A stretch of 64,000 bases of DNA. It comes from Caldilineaceae bacterium (GTDB taxonomy: Bacteria; Chloroflexota; Anaerolineae; Caldilineales; Caldilineaceae). The notes below the pieces were generated by a model. The model was not told the origin of the DNA, made no database searches, and was given only the letters and a program-made list of their open reading frames with translations. The stretch spans positions 186,001 through 250,000 of the forward strand of contig JAPOVP010000049.1 in assembly GCA_026708085.1 (NCBI GenBank), written 5' to 3'. Numbering within the stretch: the first letter of the stretch is position 1; each line of letters begins with the position of its first letter. The position numbers and the translations under genes are program-made. This document shows positions 29,351-37,125 of the stretch, in pieces.

Positions 29351-29560
29351 ATGGCAGAAGATGCCGTTCAGCAGCAGTCAGCTGTAGCCGAGAAAAATGC
29401 ACAGGATTCTGAGCAAGATTCATCTGAAACTCAGCAAGAGAGGCGCCCCAATGCCTTCGCGTTTAGTGGTATTTTGCTTGGTGGTTGGGCGGCTCTGATG
29501 ATTGCGTTTACTCTGATCGCCGTAATCGCCATGTCAGTTGTAGGAATGGTGGCTGGCTAA
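29351..29560 (+). CDS. Small single-pass membrane protein
   Basis: ATG 29351 is preceded by AGGAGAAAAGATC, a good ribosome-binding site; the open frame 13 codons upstream lacks one. The 69-residue product has a charged, Gln/Glu-rich N-terminal half (AEDAVQQQSAVAEKNAQDSE) and one hydrophobic helix at the C-terminus (GILLGGWAALMIAFTLIAVIAMSVVGMVAG, written here as two overlapping halves of a single segment around residues 39-69). It resembles no family I know. A C-terminal membrane tail with an acidic cytoplasmic head suggests a regulatory or assembly role, but nothing nearby identifies a partner. Confidence 0.7.
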   Translation: MAEDAVQQQSAVAEKNAQDSEQDSSETQQERRPNAFAFSGILLGGWAALMIAFTLIAVIAMSVVGMVAG

Positions 29561-29838
29561 CTCCCTGCCGCCCAGAACCGTGCCTGCACTGAACTGAAGC
29601 CAATCTACGCGGTTGCGGATTACGCAAGTGCTCCTTCACACACACCCAATTAGGGCCTGGACAGTCCAACCTTCTTTTTCCTCCACCCTAAAGCCCAAGT
29701 TGATATGAGCCAAACCTTGGCTCCTTGCACCCAACCGGCATGGGCAAGCGATCTCGCGTCCAAGAGTTCCCCTCCAAAAGGTCTCGTTTACCTTTACCTC
29801 AGGCATGGTCCCATCGATCCCCAAGCAGCAAACAAACT

Positions 29839-29867
29839 TTGCACTCAGGTAAAACTGCTGCTATAAT
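29839..29867 (+). promoter_or_regulatory. Strong promoter of a structured leader/ncRNA
   Basis: TTGCAC (29839-29844), 17 bases, then a perfect TATAAT (29862-29867). The start would be near 29874. No ORF with a ribosome-binding site follows until the gene at 30328, so the transcript begins with about 450 untranslated bases. Confidence 0.75.
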
Positions 29868-29873
29868 CCCGGC

Positions 29874-30012
29874 GCACGCATGATGGTGCGTGCCACTCTC
29901 CACTTAAGACATGTCGAATTTGGCTGAATGGGAGAACCTGACGGAAGGGGTGTGACCTGAACATACCCTGGCGTTGTGTGGCGATGTAAGACAGATAGGG
30001 TGGGAGTGCTCC
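29874..30012 (+). ncRNA. Candidate structured RNA, rod-like with 5' hairpin
   Basis: Immediately after the promoter there is a perfect hairpin, GCACGCA (29874-29880) with TGCGTGC (29887-29893). A closing helix follows: CACTCTCCAC (29894-29903) pairs with GTGGGAGTG (30000-30008) with one bulge and one G-U. Inside it, CTTA (29903-29906) faces TAAG (29987-29990), and a terminal hairpin forms from GGGTGTG (29948-29954) and CATACCC (29962-29968) with one G-U. The result is a bulged rod of about 115 bases. I could not match it to 6S, SRP, RNase P or tmRNA motifs. It may be a separate ncRNA or the first part of the leader of the gene at 30328. Confidence 0.45.
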
Positions 30013-30142
30013 AAAGATACTGACAAGGCTATCTAGCCAATTCAAACGGAGGATAAGAACCCAATAGCACAACCTTGCGGGCGGAATTCTGGAACGTACT
30101 CCGAGTTTAGTTCGCAGAATGTTACAGATCTCGCAGGTTTTA

Positions 30143-30162
30143 CGGCAGGTTCACCTCTGCCG
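30143..30162 (+). promoter_or_regulatory. Hairpin in the structured leader
   Basis: CGGCAG (30143-30148) pairs perfectly with CTGCCG (30157-30162), leaving an 8-base loop. It ends three bases before the interlocked hairpins and may stack on them. Confidence 0.45.
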
Positions 30163-30164
30163 CA

Positions 30165-30198
30165 GCATGTGTCTTCGGGCCACATGCCTCGCCCGAAG
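30165..30198 (+). promoter_or_regulatory. Interlocked perfect hairpins: candidate pseudoknot or switch
   Basis: GCATGTG (30165-30171) pairs with CACATGC (30181-30187). CTTCGGGC (30173-30180) in its loop pairs with GCCCGAAG (30191-30198) downstream. Both stems are perfect, 7 and 8 bp. They can coexist as an H-type pseudoknot with no base between the stacked stems and linkers of 1 and 3 bases, or they exclude each other as two alternative hairpins. The element lies 130 bases before the start codon at 30328. Tight linkers make the switch reading at least as likely as a full pseudoknot. Confidence 0.55.
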
Positions 30199-30327
30199 TC
30201 ATGCGTATACTCAAGCACTGCTTAAAAGAGTCTTCGCAATCCACATTCGCCGTTTGATCCACAACTAAGCGAAGCGAAGGCGCCCACAATAGCGTTCACG
30301 CAGCAATTAGGGAGCAGTCTACCTGCA

Positions 30328-32319
30328 ATGGCGAAAAAAATCTACGCATACGGAATGGACGGATTCGTCACTCCCATGATGAAGTACTTCGCATCGGAGG
30401 GCTGCCTTCCTAATTTCAGCCGCTTGCTCAGGGAGGGTACAGTCAACGAGACCTATCCCTCCTTCCCCGTCTGGACACCGACCAACTGGGCAACTCTTTC
30501 CACCGGCGCCCACACCGGCACACACAGCGTCCCAACGTGGCAGACCGTAATTGAGCGAAAGTCAGGCGCTGGCGAGAAGGACGTTTCAGTTAGCAGTTTT
30601 GACGGCCGTGCCAACAACGCCGAACGCATCTGGAACTCTTTGGAGCGGGCCGGCCTCAAGAGCGTCGCCGTACACTACCCGGGGGCCCATCCTTCAGGTG
30701 TGGAAATCGGCTATGTTGTCGACGGTTTCGGCGCGCCAGGACACAATAGCACGGAATTTGAAGTAGCTGCGGCCCAGGCCTACACAACTGATCCCTCCAA
30801 GGCCAGCGATGTTGCCATGGCTCACGACGGTTCAGCCATCCAAGGACCTCGCAGCGTTGAGCCCATCGAGTCGCTCGCTGCTGCCGAGGGCTGGACCAAT
30901 CTGCCGGACAGTGCCTCGACTCCGCTGGCGACAACCTTTTCGGTCAACGCGCGTCTGGGTGGAGACGCCAACCACTTTCACCTGCTTGCCGTCGACAGAA
31001 CGGGTAGTGGCTACGACCGCGTTCTGATTTGTCGCAGTCTCGACGCCGGTGAGATTGTGGCCGAGGCTAACCTCGGCGGTTGGAGTGACTGGGCTATCCA
31101 GGACTTTCTGATCGACGGTCAAGCTCAGGAAGCCGCGGTCCGTTTCAAGTTGCTAGAATTGGCCCCTGATGGCAGTTCGTTGAAACTCTACCGAACACAA
31201 GTTACCTATACCAACGGCTTTACGTACGGCGATTCTGAATTGGAAGCCGAACTCATTCGCCGATTTGGTCCCTATCAGGAACATGCCTCGATGACACCCT
31301 ATACCTCAGGCATGACCGAATTCGATACAGCTCTTGAAGAGTGCGAATACCAGGGCCTCTGGTTTGCCAAGGTGGCAAATTACATGCTCCACGAGAGAGA
31401 TTGCTCCTACTTCACCTGCCACTGGCACCTGTATGACTATCTCAATCACATTCACCTGGCTGACGCGGACCCTGCCTGTCCCGGTTTCAATCCGGACACC
31501 AAAGAGAAGTATCTGGACTACTTCCGCCGCACCTACCAGGTCGGCGACCGCGTCCTGGGCCTGATGTACGAGGCGGCCGACAGGGCCAACCAAGACGGTG
31601 ATGAAGTTTACGTTGGCATCATCTCCGATCATGGTGCCTACCCTGACGTCCGTATCGCTAACCTTCGCCAGTTCCTTTGCGACGAGGGCTTCCTCGTTCT
31701 GCAGCAAGGTGGGGAAGATGCGATCGCCAAGGACCTGGACCCTCATTCAGACGAGATTGATTGGGACAGGACCAAAGCCTATCTCGCAAGGCGCGGGTTC
31801 GACATTACTATCAACGCCGATCCCGGACCGAAATTCGACCAGATCGAACGCGAGTTGCTCACCGCCCTCCGCACCTGGGTTGACGAAGAAACTGGCAACA
31901 CCGTTGTCGCTGTCGCCCTGCCCAAACGCGACGCCTATCTGCTGGGGCAGTGGGGAGATGAGTGCGGTGACGTCATCTTCGCCTGGGACCACGACTATGT
32001 AAGCGGATACTACACGCAATGGCTCGGAATCGAAGGCGGGGGAAATGTCGGCGCACCTCTTGTATACGGCGCCCATCATGGCGGCTTCATTCCAACCACA
32101 AACGGCTTTTCATCCACTTTCGGCTCGTTTTTCCTCGACGGACCGGGCCTAAAGAAGGGATATGAACGCCCTGTTGACCGGCTGGGCTACATTCATGCCG
32201 TCGACGTCGTCCCGACGTTTTGCCACATCCTTGGCGTCGATCCTCCCGCGCAAGCCCAGGGTACAGTAGTGCGCGATCTCTATGAGGGACATGAAATGGT
32301 CAGGGAGAGGCAGAAATGA
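30328..32319 (+). CDS. Alkaline-phosphatase-superfamily phosphodiesterase (type I phosphodiesterase/nucleotide pyrophosphatase-like)
   Basis: The 663-residue protein has the superfamily metal site and nucleophile: YGMDGF near the start with a metal-binding Asp, PTNWATLSTGAHTGTH with the nucleophilic Thr, and the later metal ligands in GIISDHGAYPD and YGAHHGGF. No signal peptide is present, so it acts in the cytoplasm unless exported otherwise. Such enzymes cleave phosphodiester, pyrophosphate or phosphonate bonds. It overlaps the first permease gene by four bases (ATGA) and heads a sugar-uptake operon, which suggests it processes an imported phosphorylated or phosphodiester-linked sugar. GGGAG 13 bases upstream is the probable ribosome-binding site. 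Confidence 0.85.
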   Translation: MAKKIYAYGMDGFVTPMMKYFASEGCLPNFSRLLREGTVNETYPSFPVWTPTNWATLSTGAHTGTHSVPTWQTVIERKSGAGEKDVSVSSFDGRANNAERIWNSLERAGLKSVAVHYPGAHPSGVEIGYVVDGFGAPGHNSTEFEVAAAQAYTTDPSKASDVAMAHDGSAIQGPRSVEPIESLAAAEGWTNLPDSASTPLATTFSVNARLGGDANHFHLLAVDRTGSGYDRVLICRSLDAGEIVAEANLGGWSDWAIQDFLIDGQAQEAAVRFKLLELAPDGSSLKLYRTQVTYTNGFTYGDSELEAELIRRFGPYQEHASMTPYTSGMTEFDTALEECEYQGLWFAKVANYMLHERDCSYFTCHWHLYDYLNHIHLADADPACPGFNPDTKEKYLDYFRRTYQVGDRVLGLMYEAADRANQDGDEVYVGIISDHGAYPDVRIANLRQFLCDEGFLVLQQGGEDAIAKDLDPHSDEIDWDRTKAYLARRGFDITINADPGPKFDQIERELLTALRTWVDEETGNTVVAVALPKRDAYLLGQWGDECGDVIFAWDHDYVSGYYTQWLGIEGGGNVGAPLVYGAHHGGFIPTTNGFSSTFGSFFLDGPGLKKGYERPVDRLGYIHAVDVVPTFCHILGVDPPAQAQGTVVRDLYEGHEMVRERQK

Positions 32320-33266
32320 CGACGAAAGCGTTAGCGGGCGCACGGATACCACTTCCCAGCTGGACGAGGAACCTCCGCGCCAAAGAGGCAATCGCCGGTT
32401 ACATTTTTCTGTCGCCATGGCTGCTGGGCATAATTCTCTTTATCATCGGTCCAATGATGACCTCCGGCTTCCTCAGCTTCACCCGCTACGACATCGTCAA
32501 CCCACCCGAATTTGTCGGCCTGAAGAACTTCATCGAGATTTTCACAAAAGACCGGCTCTTCTGGCCCTCGATGATGCTTACCTTCCGCTACGCGTTGATA
32601 GTCGTACCACTTTCTCTTATTGGGGCCCTCGCGGCTGCAATGCTCCTTAATCAGGCACTTCTGGGAACGACATGGTTTCGTACCTTCTTTTTCCTGCCCC
32701 ACCTCACTCCCATCGTCGCAGCCGCCGTCCTCTGGGGCTGGATATTCAACGCTGACGTAGGGCCGATCAACCATTGGATTCGTACCATCACCGGCAGCGA
32801 CAACGCCCCGGGATGGTTCCGAGACCCGGACTGGGCGATGACCGGCCTGATAATTATGGCAATGTGGGGTGCAATCGGCGGCAACACCATGCTGATCTTC
32901 CTGGCGGGCCTGCAAGGGGTTCCCCAGGAGCTGTACGATGCCGCGGTCGTCGACGGCGCAGGCTTATGGGCCAAGTTTCGAAACGTGACCCTTCCGATGC
33001 TGACGCCGACGATCTTCTTCAATATGGTTCTTGGAATCATCGGGGCACTAAGAGTATTTGCGGCCGCGTACGTGGCCACCCAGGGCGGGCCGGCATACTC
33101 TACCTGGTTTTACGCATTGCACATCTACACGCGCGCATTCCAGTACTTTGAAATGGGCTATGCTTCGGCTCTGGCTTGGATCTTCTTCTTCGTATTGTTC
33201 GTCTTTACCTACGTTCAGTTCAGACAGTCGCGACGATGGGTCTATTACGCAGGGGAGGTGGACTGA
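32316..33266 (+). CDS. Sugar ABC transporter permease 1A (MalF/UgpA type)
   Basis: Inner-membrane subunit of a carbohydrate importer, 316 residues with about six helices, starting with the first at AGYIFLSPWLLGIILFIIG. The EAA loop that docks the ATPase reads LYDAAVVDGAGLWAKFRNVT near 215. It overlaps the phosphodiesterase gene by four bases and the next permease by one base, so three genes are tightly coupled. The cognate ATPase gene is not in the window; in many bacteria one MsmK-like ATPase serves several such transporters. Confidence 0.93.
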   Translation: MTTKALAGARIPLPSWTRNLRAKEAIAGYIFLSPWLLGIILFIIGPMMTSGFLSFTRYDIVNPPEFVGLKNFIEIFTKDRLFWPSMMLTFRYALIVVPLSLIGALAAAMLLNQALLGTTWFRTFFFLPHLTPIVAAAVLWGWIFNADVGPINHWIRTITGSDNAPGWFRDPDWAMTGLIIMAMWGAIGGNTMLIFLAGLQGVPQELYDAAVVDGAGLWAKFRNVTLPMLTPTIFFNMVLGIIGALRVFAAAYVATQGGPAYSTWFYALHIYTRAFQYFEMGYASALAWIFFFVLFVFTYVQFRQSRRWVYYAGEVD

Positions 33267-34192
33267 TGGCGGGCGAAGCAATCGCAACGGGCAGAAAGCA
33301 GACCGGGAGTGGATTGAACCAAGCCGGGATCTTCCAGTCAGCCTCATTCCAGCGCGCAATCGGCCGAGGAATTCTCTATCTGATCGCCGTTTCCAGTTCG
33401 GCCGTATTCATGTTCCCCTTTGTTTGGACAGTACTCTCCTCTCTGAAGAGAGGCGGTGAGTTGTTCAGGTTTCCCCCTACCTGGCTTCCGGAGGTTCCAC
33501 AGTTTCAAAACTATCCGAAAGTCTTCGAAATCGTTTCCTGGGCCACATGGACTTGGAACTCGACCTTCGTGGCGATTGTTTCAACTTTCGGGGCCGTTCT
33601 GACCGCCGCGCTCGTCGGCTACTCATTTGCCCGTTTTCGATACCCCGCCCGCGACGTACTGTTCATCATCACTCTCAGCACAATGATGCTGCCTGTAGAA
33701 GTCACCCTGATACCCCTCTACCTCATGTTTGCAAAGATTGGATGGCTGGACTCCTACAGACCGCTGATCATCCCTTCATTTTTCGGAGGCAGCGCATTCC
33801 TCATCTTTCTCATGCGCCAGTTCTTTATGAGCATTCCCATCGATCTTGACGAAGCAGCACGAATAGACGGCGCTAACTATCTGCGAATCTTCTGGCAGAT
33901 TCTGATGCCTCTTTCCATTCCTGTTACGGCAACTGCGGCCGTACTGACCTTCATGGCACAGTGGAATGAGTTTCTTCAGCCATTTATCTTTCTCAACACG
34001 AAGTCCAAATACACGTTGGCGATCGGCATTCGCTATTTCCAGGCCGTCGCCGGATTTGCCGATGACACTGAGCCAAAATACCACCTTCTCATGGCTGCCA
34101 GTGTCATGATGACTGCACCCATTATTGTCATCTTTTTCCTTGCGCAGCGTTATCTGGTCCAGGGGATTGTGATGTCCGGTATCAAAGGATAG
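33266..34192 (+). CDS. Sugar ABC transporter permease 1B (MalG/UgpE type)
   Basis: I start at ATG 33266, which uses the last base of the preceding stop codon and has GGGAGG nine bases upstream. The 308-residue protein has six hydrophobic segments and the EAA loop DEAARIDGANYLRIFWQIL near 212. It is the expected partner of permease 1A. The binding-protein genes follow after a 61-base gap. Confidence 0.93.
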   Translation: MAGEAIATGRKQTGSGLNQAGIFQSASFQRAIGRGILYLIAVSSSAVFMFPFVWTVLSSLKRGGELFRFPPTWLPEVPQFQNYPKVFEIVSWATWTWNSTFVAIVSTFGAVLTAALVGYSFARFRYPARDVLFIITLSTMMLPVEVTLIPLYLMFAKIGWLDSYRPLIIPSFFGGSAFLIFLMRQFFMSIPIDLDEAARIDGANYLRIFWQILMPLSIPVTATAAVLTFMAQWNEFLQPFIFLNTKSKYTLAIGIRYFQAVAGFADDTEPKYHLLMAASVMMTAPIIVIFFLAQRYLVQGIVMSGIKG

Positions 34193-34253
34193 CGCAGTTC
34201 TCAGAAATCTGGTTGTCGTAGAACGTTCAGTTATTCCCAAGGAGGAGTCAACC

Positions 34254-35585
34254 ATGCTTAAGAAGAATGTGAGTCGCCGCCAGTTCCTGGCAGGGTCAAT
34301 GGCAGCAACGGGAGCTCTGGCTCTGTCTGCCTGCGTGCCCGCTGCTCCCACAGCAGGTGAGGGTGGGGAGTCGATGGAGGCTTCGACAGAACCCGTCACC
34401 GTCCTATTCCACACGCGGCTTGGAACCCATGCCGACTGGCACAAGAGCCGCAAGGACCTGTTCGAAGAGCAGAATCCCGGCATTCTACTCGAAATCGACG
34501 AGTTGCCGGGCAATGAAATGTATCCCAAGATTTACGCTCTTTCAGCCTCCGGCACGGTGGGCGATGTAGTCTGGACCTATCTCAACAATCCGCCGGAACA
34601 CAAGGCCAAGGGCGTCCTGGTCCCCTTGGACGATATCGTCGCCGCCAAAAACTTCGATCTCTCCCAATTCTGGGATTCCTTGCTCGAAGCCGTCACGCTC
34701 GACGGTGAACTGCACGCCATTCCCAACCACGGCCATTACGGCACGACCGCCTACTATCACAACAAGACCCTCATCGAAGCATCAGGCGCAGAGAACCCCA
34801 ACCCCGACTGGACTGTCGATGACTACATCACTATAGGGCAAGCGGTCACGGATCCGCCCGAGGTCTGGGGCGTCCGTAGCTTCGGTACAGGCCAGGAGCA
34901 CATCCCCTCCTACTTGCGCATCTTCGGCGGCGATGCAATCAACGAGGAGGGGACACAATCCTTGCTGGGCGAGGAGGAGTCCATCGCGGGCCTGCGCTGG
35001 CTCTACGACCTTCAGCACACACATCAGATTGATCCCTGCCAGTGCGGCGACGAAGTTGCCAATAACTACGTCGCAGGTACTGTAGGCATCTTTAACACGA
35101 CGACGGGTTGGATCGGCCGCTTGAATAACATGAAGAACGACGGCGATCTGGAGTTCGATTGGGATGCTGTAGTCGGCCCGATTGGACCGACTGGCTTGCG
35201 CGGTTCACAAGTGTCGGCTGCTGCTTTTGGCATCACCGGCAACTCCGAACATCCCTCGGAAGCCTTCCAGGTTCTGGACTTCTATTCGACCAAAGAGGAC
35301 GGCATCGAGCATGTATTCTTCGGCGCTGGCAGTCCTGGTGGCCGCAAGGACGTTTGGGAGAGCGATGAGCTCAACTCCATCCACCCGATTTTCCGTCAGC
35401 ACCAGGAAATCTATCCAGAAGGCCCGCGCAAGTGGCATCGCCCTGCCAACGCCCGTACGTCTGAGTTTGTCAATACGATGAACAACAATCTGCAGGCAAT
35501 CTGGACGCAGGCAGTGGAGTTCGAAGAGGGTGTAGAGCAGACCCATCTCCTCGTCCAGGAGATTTTGGACAAGGATCCGGTCTGA
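34254..35585 (+). CDS. Sugar-binding lipoprotein 1 (ABC transporter)
   Basis: Extracytoplasmic solute-binding protein, 443 residues, preceded by AAGGAGG. The N-terminus has a twin-arginine motif SRRQFL (7-12), a hydrophobic stretch and a lipobox LSAC with Cys27, so it is exported folded and lipid-anchored. The mature part follows the extracellular solute-binding family 1 pattern. It is very similar along its length to the next gene, with identical blocks such as PGNEMYPKIYALSASGTVGD and SAAAFGITGNS; the pair is a tandem duplication. The ligand is unknown. Confidence 0.93.
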   Translation: MLKKNVSRRQFLAGSMAATGALALSACVPAAPTAGEGGESMEASTEPVTVLFHTRLGTHADWHKSRKDLFEEQNPGILLEIDELPGNEMYPKIYALSASGTVGDVVWTYLNNPPEHKAKGVLVPLDDIVAAKNFDLSQFWDSLLEAVTLDGELHAIPNHGHYGTTAYYHNKTLIEASGAENPNPDWTVDDYITIGQAVTDPPEVWGVRSFGTGQEHIPSYLRIFGGDAINEEGTQSLLGEEESIAGLRWLYDLQHTHQIDPCQCGDEVANNYVAGTVGIFNTTTGWIGRLNNMKNDGDLEFDWDAVVGPIGPTGLRGSQVSAAAFGITGNSEHPSEAFQVLDFYSTKEDGIEHVFFGAGSPGGRKDVWESDELNSIHPIFRQHQEIYPEGPRKWHRPANARTSEFVNTMNNNLQAIWTQAVEFEEGVEQTHLLVQEILDKDPV

Positions 35586-35608
35586 CCCTGATTTGAACTC
35601 GCATGGAC

Positions 35609-35641
35609 CGCGGCTCAGGTAGGGCCGGAACCTGAGCCGCG
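35609..35641 (+). terminator. Long stem-loop after binding protein 1
   Basis: CGCGGCTCAGGT (35609-35620) pairs perfectly over 12 bp with ACCTGAGCCGCG (35630-35641), with a 9-base loop; three more pairs form beyond a bulge. A T7 run at 35661-35667 lies 20 bases on. It may be a partial terminator or an mRNA-stabilising structure. Confidence 0.65.
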
Positions 35642-35691
35642 TCCTATCAAGGCCCTTCACTTTTTTTCGTCACATCCATCAGGAGAGAACC

Positions 35692-37020
35692 ATGAACAAT
35701 CAAGTTTCGCGACGTTCATTCTTGCAGGGAGCCCTGGCCGCATCTGCAGTTGCGCTGTCGGCGTGCGTGCCCGCTGCCGCCCCCGCAGGCGATGGGGATG
35801 GGGATATGGCCCCATCCGATGAACCGATCACGCTCCTCTTCCACACTCGATTGGGAACACACGCCGACTGGCACGTCAGCCGTAAAGACCTCTTTGAGGA
35901 GCAGAACCCCGGCCTGATTCTTGAGTTTGACGAGCTCCCCGGCAATGAGATGTACCCCAAGATCTACGCCCTGTCCGCCTCAGGGACCGTCGGCGACGTT
36001 GTTTGGACTTACCTTAACAACCCGCCGGAACACAAAGCAAAGGGAGTGCTGGTCCCGCTGGATGACATTGTGGCAGCCAAAGACTTTGACCTTTCGCCAT
36101 TCTGGGACTCCTTGATTGCTGCTCTCACCCTGAATGGGGAACTGCATGCGATCCCCAACCACGGTCACTTCGGTACGACTGCTTATTACATTAACAGGAA
36201 CCTGATCGAGGAGTCTGGCGCCGAAGTCCCCTCTCCTGATTGGACAACCGATGATGTGGTTACAATCGGACAGGCCATCACCGCTCCCCCTGAAGTTTGG
36301 GGCGTCCGGGCGATGGGAGTCGGGCAGGAGCACATCCCCTCCTACCTGCGCATCTTTGGTGGCGACGCGATCAACGAGGAAGGGACGAAATCACTACTGG
36401 ACCAGGAAGAGTCTATCGCGGGCCTCCAATGGCTCTATGACCTTCGCTTCACCCACGGTGTCGATCCCTGCCTCTGCAGCAACGAGACCTTTAACAACTA
36501 TGTCGCAGGCACGGTCGGGGTCTACAACTGGACGACTGGCTTTGTCGGGCGCTGGAACAACCAGAAGGAGTCTGGCGACATCGCCTTTGACTGGGACGTT
36601 CTCGTTGGACCCGTAGGTCCGACCGGTCTCAGAGGATCGCAGGTGTCCGCTGCCGCCTTTGGCATTACAGGCAACTCCAAGCATCCGTCTGAAGCATTCC
36701 AGATTCTCGACTTCTATTCCACGAAGGAGGACGGAATCGAGCATGTTCTGTTTGGCGCCGGCAGCCCAGGCGGCCGCGCCGACGTTTGGGACAGCGATGA
36801 GCTCTTCGCCGTCCACCCTATCTTCCGCCAGCACATCGCTACATACCCCGATGGACCGCGCAACTGGCATCGACCGGCAAACGCACGCACGCTGGAGTTC
36901 GTTGACACGCTCAACAACAATCTACAGGCTGTGTGGACAGAGGTAACCACATTTGATGAGGGTGTCGAGCAGACACACCTCCTCGTACAGGAAGTCCTGG
37001 ACAAGGAGCCTCTGGCATAA
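35692..37020 (+). CDS. Sugar-binding lipoprotein 2, duplicate of protein 1
   Basis: 442 residues, with AGGAGAG before the ATG. Tat motif SRRSFL (6-11), lipobox LSAC with Cys25. By eye roughly three quarters of positions match protein 1, with colinear sequence and few gaps, so duplication is evident. The differences cluster in the signal region, in the NKTLIEASGAENPNPDW-like segment and around the CQCGDE/CLCSNE pair, suggesting some divergence of ligand preference. Both copies retain two Cys three residues apart in DPCxC. The intergenic stem-loops of both copies also resemble each other. Confidence 0.93.
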   Translation: MNNQVSRRSFLQGALAASAVALSACVPAAAPAGDGDGDMAPSDEPITLLFHTRLGTHADWHVSRKDLFEEQNPGLILEFDELPGNEMYPKIYALSASGTVGDVVWTYLNNPPEHKAKGVLVPLDDIVAAKDFDLSPFWDSLIAALTLNGELHAIPNHGHFGTTAYYINRNLIEESGAEVPSPDWTTDDVVTIGQAITAPPEVWGVRAMGVGQEHIPSYLRIFGGDAINEEGTKSLLDQEESIAGLQWLYDLRFTHGVDPCLCSNETFNNYVAGTVGVYNWTTGFVGRWNNQKESGDIAFDWDVLVGPVGPTGLRGSQVSAAAFGITGNSKHPSEAFQILDFYSTKEDGIEHVLFGAGSPGGRADVWDSDELFAVHPIFRQHIATYPDGPRNWHRPANARTLEFVDTLNNNLQAVWTEVTTFDEGVEQTHLLVQEVLDKEPLA

Positions 37021-37042
37021 CTCTGAATTCTGGCAGTATCGG

Positions 37043-37077
37043 CCGCGGCTCAGGATCTGACGGAACCTGGGCCGCGG
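37043..37077 (+). terminator. Long stem-loop after binding protein 2
   Basis: CCGCGGCTCAGG (37043-37054) pairs with CCTGGGCCGCGG (37066-37077), 12 bp with one G-U. It is related in sequence to the stem-loop after binding protein 1 and was probably duplicated with it. Confidence 0.6.
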
Positions 37078-37125
37078 TCCTCCAGTAATTCCACTTCTTT
37101 CCGTCAAAACCTTTCGGAGGAAACA

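Noticed and set aside
29636-29824. Minus-strand 62-codon ORF opposite the region before the structured leader
   Set aside because: No ribosome-binding site, no recognisable domain; lies just upstream of a strong plus-strand promoter. Composition is not convincing enough to call a gene.
29874-30012. Identity of the candidate RNA as SRP RNA or 6S RNA
   Set aside because: The SRP domain IV motif (GGTCAGGTCCGGAAGGAAGC) is absent, and the central bubble layout of 6S cannot be confirmed by eye.
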